From Novosphingobium sp. AP12 (GTDB taxonomy: Bacteria; Pseudomonadota; Alphaproteobacteria; Sphingomonadales; Sphingomonadaceae), in contig NZ_AKKE01000015.1 in the NCBI RefSeq assembly GCF_000281975.1, positions 1 through 36,841 of the forward strand: a DNA stretch of 36,841 nucleotides. The letters are read 5' to 3'. Positions 34,170-36,841 of the stretch are shown piece by piece (positions within the stretch are counted from its first letter, which is position 1; the number at the start of each line of letters is the position of its first letter). The position numbers and the translations under genes are program-made. A model generated the notes under the pieces. That model worked only from the letters and a program-made list of their open reading frames with translations, ran no database searches and had not been told where the DNA came from.

Positions 34170-35366
34170 TCAGTACTTGCCCCAGACGAACTTGGACGAC
34201 AGCGCGAAGTTCCACACCGAGCCGAGCACGATGCCGGTCACCACCGCGAGCACGTCATGCACGCCGATGGTCTTGAGCACGGCGGCCGCGCCGATGTTGG
34301 TCAGCAGGCCCAGCGAGCAGGTCACCGCGAACTGCGCCCAGCCGCGCATCACCGGGCCAAGGCCGCGCAGGCGCTTGTCGGAGTAGGTCAGCTCGTTGTT
34401 GAGCACGAAGTTGAAGGTCATCGCGACGACCGCCGCCAGGGTATTGGCGATGTTGAAGGTCGTGCTCTCGGACCAGTTTCCGTAGACGAAGCGCTCACCA
34501 AAGACGACGTGGAGCATGATCCACAGCGCTCCGAGCTGCACCAGCACGCCCAGCGCGCCGACGGTGCCGAACAGCGCGAAGCGGGTCGGGATGATGCGGC
34601 CCAGCCACTTGTCGTAAAGACCTACGAGGAATTCGAACACTACGGTCTGGTCCAGCTTGCTCTCGCCTTCCGCACGGGCGGCGAAGTTCAGGGGGAATTC
34701 CTTGACGCGAAGCGGGGTGTCCACCGTCGCCAGGATGTCTAGCAGGATCTTGAAGCCCACGCCCGAGAGCCGGTGCGCATCGGCGCGCAAGGTCTGCGTG
34801 CGCAGCATGAAGAAGCCGCTCATGGGGTCGGTGAGTTCCACCCCGGTGACCTTGTTGGCGATCCGGTTGGCGAGGCCCGAAGCCTTGACCCGGTCCGGCC
34901 GACCCCATGCCTCGGTGCTGGCACCCTCCGCGAAGCGCGAGGCATAGGCGATGTCGTATTCGCCCGAGGCGACCGCCCTGAGCATGCCAGGCAGCAGCGC
35001 CGGGTCGTGCTGGTGGTCGGCGTCCATGACCGCGACGATCGGCGCGGAGGTGGAGCACATGCCCTCGATCGCCGCGCTGGCGAGGCCGCGGCGGCCGATG
35101 CGCTGGATGCAGCGCACGCGCGGGTCGATGAGCGACAGCCGGCGCGCCTCGTCCGAAGTGCCGTCGGGGCTGTTGTCGTCGACGAAGATCACTTCCCACG
35201 CGATGCCCACGAGTGCCTTGTCGAGGCGCTCGATCATGGTCGCGATGTTCTTGCGCTCGTTGTAGGTCGGCAGGACAACCGCGAGTTCAAGCGGCTTCGC
35301 ACCGCGCAGAGCGACGGTTTCAGCGGCTTGTGCGGCCTGCGCGAGTTCCGAACTGGTAATGTTCAT
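34170..35366 (-). CDS. GT2 polyprenyl-phosphate glycosyltransferase fused to a GtrA domain
   Basis: A membrane enzyme of the dolichyl-phosphate mannose synthase type: it would load a hexose from an NDP-sugar onto polyprenyl phosphate, and the GtrA part may help to flip the product. It has 398 residues. The GT2 catalytic domain (about 25-250) has PTYNERKNI (33-41), VDDNSPDGT, DADHQHDP (the DxD-type metal site, about 115-122), and DPMSGFFMLR. The GtrA-like four-helix domain (about 265-398) includes RFALFGTVGALGVLV and FNFVLNNELTY. The same fusion is known in archaeal and bacterial DPM synthases. It lies 45 bases after the leuB stop on the same strand. It may provide the donor lipid for the nearby PMT-type enzyme. 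Confidence 0.92.
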   Translation of the reverse strand: MNITSSELAQAAQAAETVALRGAKPLELAVVLPTYNERKNIATMIERLDKALVGIAWEVIFVDDNSPDGTSDEARRLSLIDPRVRCIQRIGRRGLASAAIEGMCSTSAPIVAVMDADHQHDPALLPGMLRAVASGEYDIAYASRFAEGASTEAWGRPDRVKASGLANRIANKVTGVELTDPMSGFFMLRTQTLRADAHRLSGVGFKILLDILATVDTPLRVKEFPLNFAARAEGESKLDQTVVFEFLVGLYDKWLGRIIPTRFALFGTVGALGVLVQLGALWIMLHVVFGERFVYGNWSESTTFNIANTLAAVVAMTFNFVLNNELTYSDKRLRGLGPVMRGWAQFAVTCSLGLLTNIGAAAVLKTIGVHDVLAVVTGIVLGSVWNFALSSKFVWGKY

Positions 35367-35411
35367 GCGTCCCGGATTTAGGTGGTAAACGTCAATAAAC
35401 GATTAGTGGCA

Positions 35412-36455
35412 TTACAGCCGTGCGACGACGGCGTCACCGATTTCCTTGGTGCCCGCGCTGCCGCCGAGGTCGCCGCCCTTGACGCCGTCTGCCAGGGCGG
35501 CCGCAACCGCCGCCTCGATACGGGCGGCCTCGGCCTCCATGCCGAACGAATGGCGCAGCAACATCGCGGCGGAAAGGATCGTCGCCATCGGATTGGCGAG
35601 GCCCTTGCCGGCGATGTCGGGGGCGGAGCCGTGGATCGGCTCGTAGAGGCCGAAGCTGGTCTCGGCGAGGCTGGCGGACGCCAGCAGGCCGATCGAGCCC
35701 ACGCACATGCTCGCCTGGTCGGAGAGAATGTCGCCGAAGAGGTTGCCGGTGACGATCACATCGAAGGCGCCGGGGTTCTTGACCAGCTGCATCGCGGCGT
35801 TATCGACATACATGTGGGTCAGCTCGACGTCCGGATATTCGGCCGAGACCTCGATCACCACGTCGCGCCACAGCTGCGAGGTTTCGAGCACGTTCGCCTT
35901 GTCGACCGAGCACAGCTTCTTCGAGCGCCCCTGCGCGGCCTTGAAGCCGACATGGGCAATGCGGCGCACTTCGTCTTCGGCGTAGGACATCATGTCCCAG
36001 CCCTGGCGGCGGCCGTCTTCGAGCGTGCGGGTGCCCTTCTCGCCGAAGTACACGTCGCCATTGAGTTCACGAACGATCAGCAGGTCGATCTTGCCGGCCA
36101 CTTCGGGGCGCAGGGTGGAGAGGTCTTCCAGCCCCTTGAACACCGTCGCGGGGCGCAGGTTGGCGAAGAGGCCGAGTTCCTTGCGCAGGCCCAGCACCGC
36201 CTGCTCGGGGCGCAGCGCGCGCTCCAGGTGGTCGAGCGAGAAGTCGCCCACGGCGCCGAACAGGATCGCATCGGCCGAGCGTGCGATCTCCAGCGTCTGC
36301 TCGGGGAGCGGGTGGCCGTGCTTGCGGTAGGCCGCGCCGCCGACGTCGCCCTCGACGAGTTCGAGGCCGGGAATCGCGAGCGTCTCGAGCACGCGCACGG
36401 CCTGCTCGGTGACCTCGGGGCCGATTCCGTCTCCTGCAAAAACCGCGATCCGCAT
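35412..36455 (-). CDS. leuB: 3-isopropylmalate dehydrogenase
   Basis: Oxidatively decarboxylates 3-isopropylmalate, the third step of leucine synthesis. It has 347 residues from the ATG at 36455, where the family N-terminus [12 protein letters not shown] begins. Blocks include [38 protein letters not shown] (about 65-102), [13 protein letters not shown] (about 126-138) with the substrate-binding region, [11 protein letters not shown] (about 183-193), the Mg2+ site in [13 protein letters not shown] (about 235-247) and [12 protein letters not shown]. The last block with adjacent residues discriminates NAD over NADP. It starts 19 bases after the recO stop, so the two may share a transcript. Confidence 0.97.
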   Translation of the reverse strand: MRIAVFAGDGIGPEVTEQAVRVLETLAIPGLELVEGDVGGAAYRKHGHPLPEQTLEIARSADAILFGAVGDFSLDHLERALRPEQAVLGLRKELGLFANLRPATVFKGLEDLSTLRPEVAGKIDLLIVRELNGDVYFGEKGTRTLEDGRRQGWDMMSYAEDEVRRIAHVGFKAAQGRSKKLCSVDKANVLETSQLWRDVVIEVSAEYPDVELTHMYVDNAAMQLVKNPGAFDVIVTGNLFGDILSDQASMCVGSIGLLASASLAETSFGLYEPIHGSAPDIAGKGLANPMATILSAAMLLRHSFGMEAEAARIEAAVAAALADGVKGGDLGGSAGTKEIGDAVVARL

Positions 36456-36474
36456 GCGTTTTCCCGCTCTATTC

Positions 36475-36841
36475 CTAGGTTCCGATCCGCCCCAGCCGCT
36501 CACGCAGCAGGGTGCGCGCCGCCATAACGTCTCTGCGGCGATCGGCAAGCGGGTAGCGGGCCAATTCGCGCCCGACGGCATCGAAAGTGCCCAGAAGCGC
36601 GGGCCAGTCATCGTCCGCCGGGCGCGTGACGCGCACGCCGTAGCCCAGTTCCCGCAGCAGCAGCACTTCGTAGCGTACAAGGCCGAGCGCCCAGCCGCGC
36701 GCGGACGGCGCGACGCAGATCGCCTGGAGCGCGCCTTCCAGCGCTTCGTAAAGGCCGGGAAATTCCTGCCGCTCGGGCAGGACCGTGGCGGTGAGCGCGG
36801 TGATCCAGCCGATCGCGGCGGCGGGCAGCGGCTCGGCGAGC
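36475..36841 (-). CDS. recO: DNA repair protein RecO, C-terminal part (runs off the window)
   Basis: The last 122 codons of a gene that continues beyond the right edge. RecO loads RecA onto gaps with RecF/RecR. The visible translation ([19 protein letters not shown], then [18 protein letters not shown]) fits the RecO C-terminal helical domain with its R-E-V-L-LL-ELGYG block. The terminal [11 protein letters not shown] helix also fits. The usual zinc-ribbon cysteines are not present in the visible part; in many alphaproteobacteria they are lost. The start lies outside the window. It is likely co-transcribed with leuB (19-base gap). Confidence 0.85.
   Translation of the reverse strand, partial: LAEPLPAAAIGWITALTATVLPERQEFPGLYEALEGALQAICVAPSARGWALGLVRYEVLLLRELGYGVRVTRPADDDWPALLGTFDAVGRELARYPLADRRRDVMAARTLLRERLGRIGT

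Overview
The window reads as chromosomal DNA of a high-GC alphaproteobacterium, most likely order Sphingomonadales (Novosphingobium/Sphingobium-like; the genus is a guess). The reasons are an alphaproteobacterial cell-cycle kinase (CckA) next to smpB and a DUF2062 gene, an alphaproteobacterial SOS box (GTTC-N7-GTTC) before recA, and three exact matches to the alphaproteobacterial general-stress (EcfG) promoter pattern GGAAC-N16/17-CGTT. Most genes are housekeeping. I saw no tRNA, rRNA, CRISPR array, insertion sequence or prophage.

Layout. 1-4151 (minus): alaS, a small membrane protein and glutaminase glsA, tightly packed. 4366-5064 (plus): a glutathione S-transferase. 5089-5228: a candidate EcfG-driven small RNA with a C-rich, anti-Shine-Dalgarno-like loop, followed by facing terminators. 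5305-6378 (minus): recA with its SOS promoter. 6489-10004 (minus): smpB, DUF2062 and cckA, with the last two coupled by an ATGA overlap. 10105-13608: a SnoaL/NTF2-like gene and an exported S9 peptidase lie between smpB and dapA. 13708-15690 (plus): a soluble lytic transglycosylase. 15703-18244 (minus): a lipoprotein of the endonuclease/exonuclease/phosphatase family and a Tat-exported GH27 glycosidase. 18367-18846 (plus): a Gre factor.

18886-20420: an enone-reductase-like SDR (PRISE family) diverges from an HxlR regulator across a 92-bp gap holding a 9+9 bp palindrome. 20498-23124: soluble transhydrogenase sthA, with an EcfG promoter, diverges from a TauD-type dioxygenase. 23125-23612 is the only long gene-free stretch. 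It holds three hairpins, one of them a canonical terminator placed upstream of an OmpA-domain gene. Then come a TPM-domain protein, an IalB-like exported protein, a divergent outer-membrane beta-barrel gene, and rlmN with its own EcfG promoter.

28250-32112 (minus): metZ, apaG, a LysR regulator and a DUF1214-like exported protein. 32210-35366: a PMT-type glycosyltransferase, a VOC-like protein and a GT2-GtrA polyprenyl-phosphate glycosyltransferase, which could form a lipid-linked glycosylation pair. 35412-36841: leuB and the 3' part of recO, which runs off the right edge.

The most interesting signal is regulatory. An EcfG-type promoter drives a probable short structured RNA between the GST gene and recA, and two further exact EcfG promoters sit before sthA (NADPH/NADH balance) and rlmN (ribosome and tRNA methylation). 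Together they suggest that redox balance and translation are adjusted during the general stress response.
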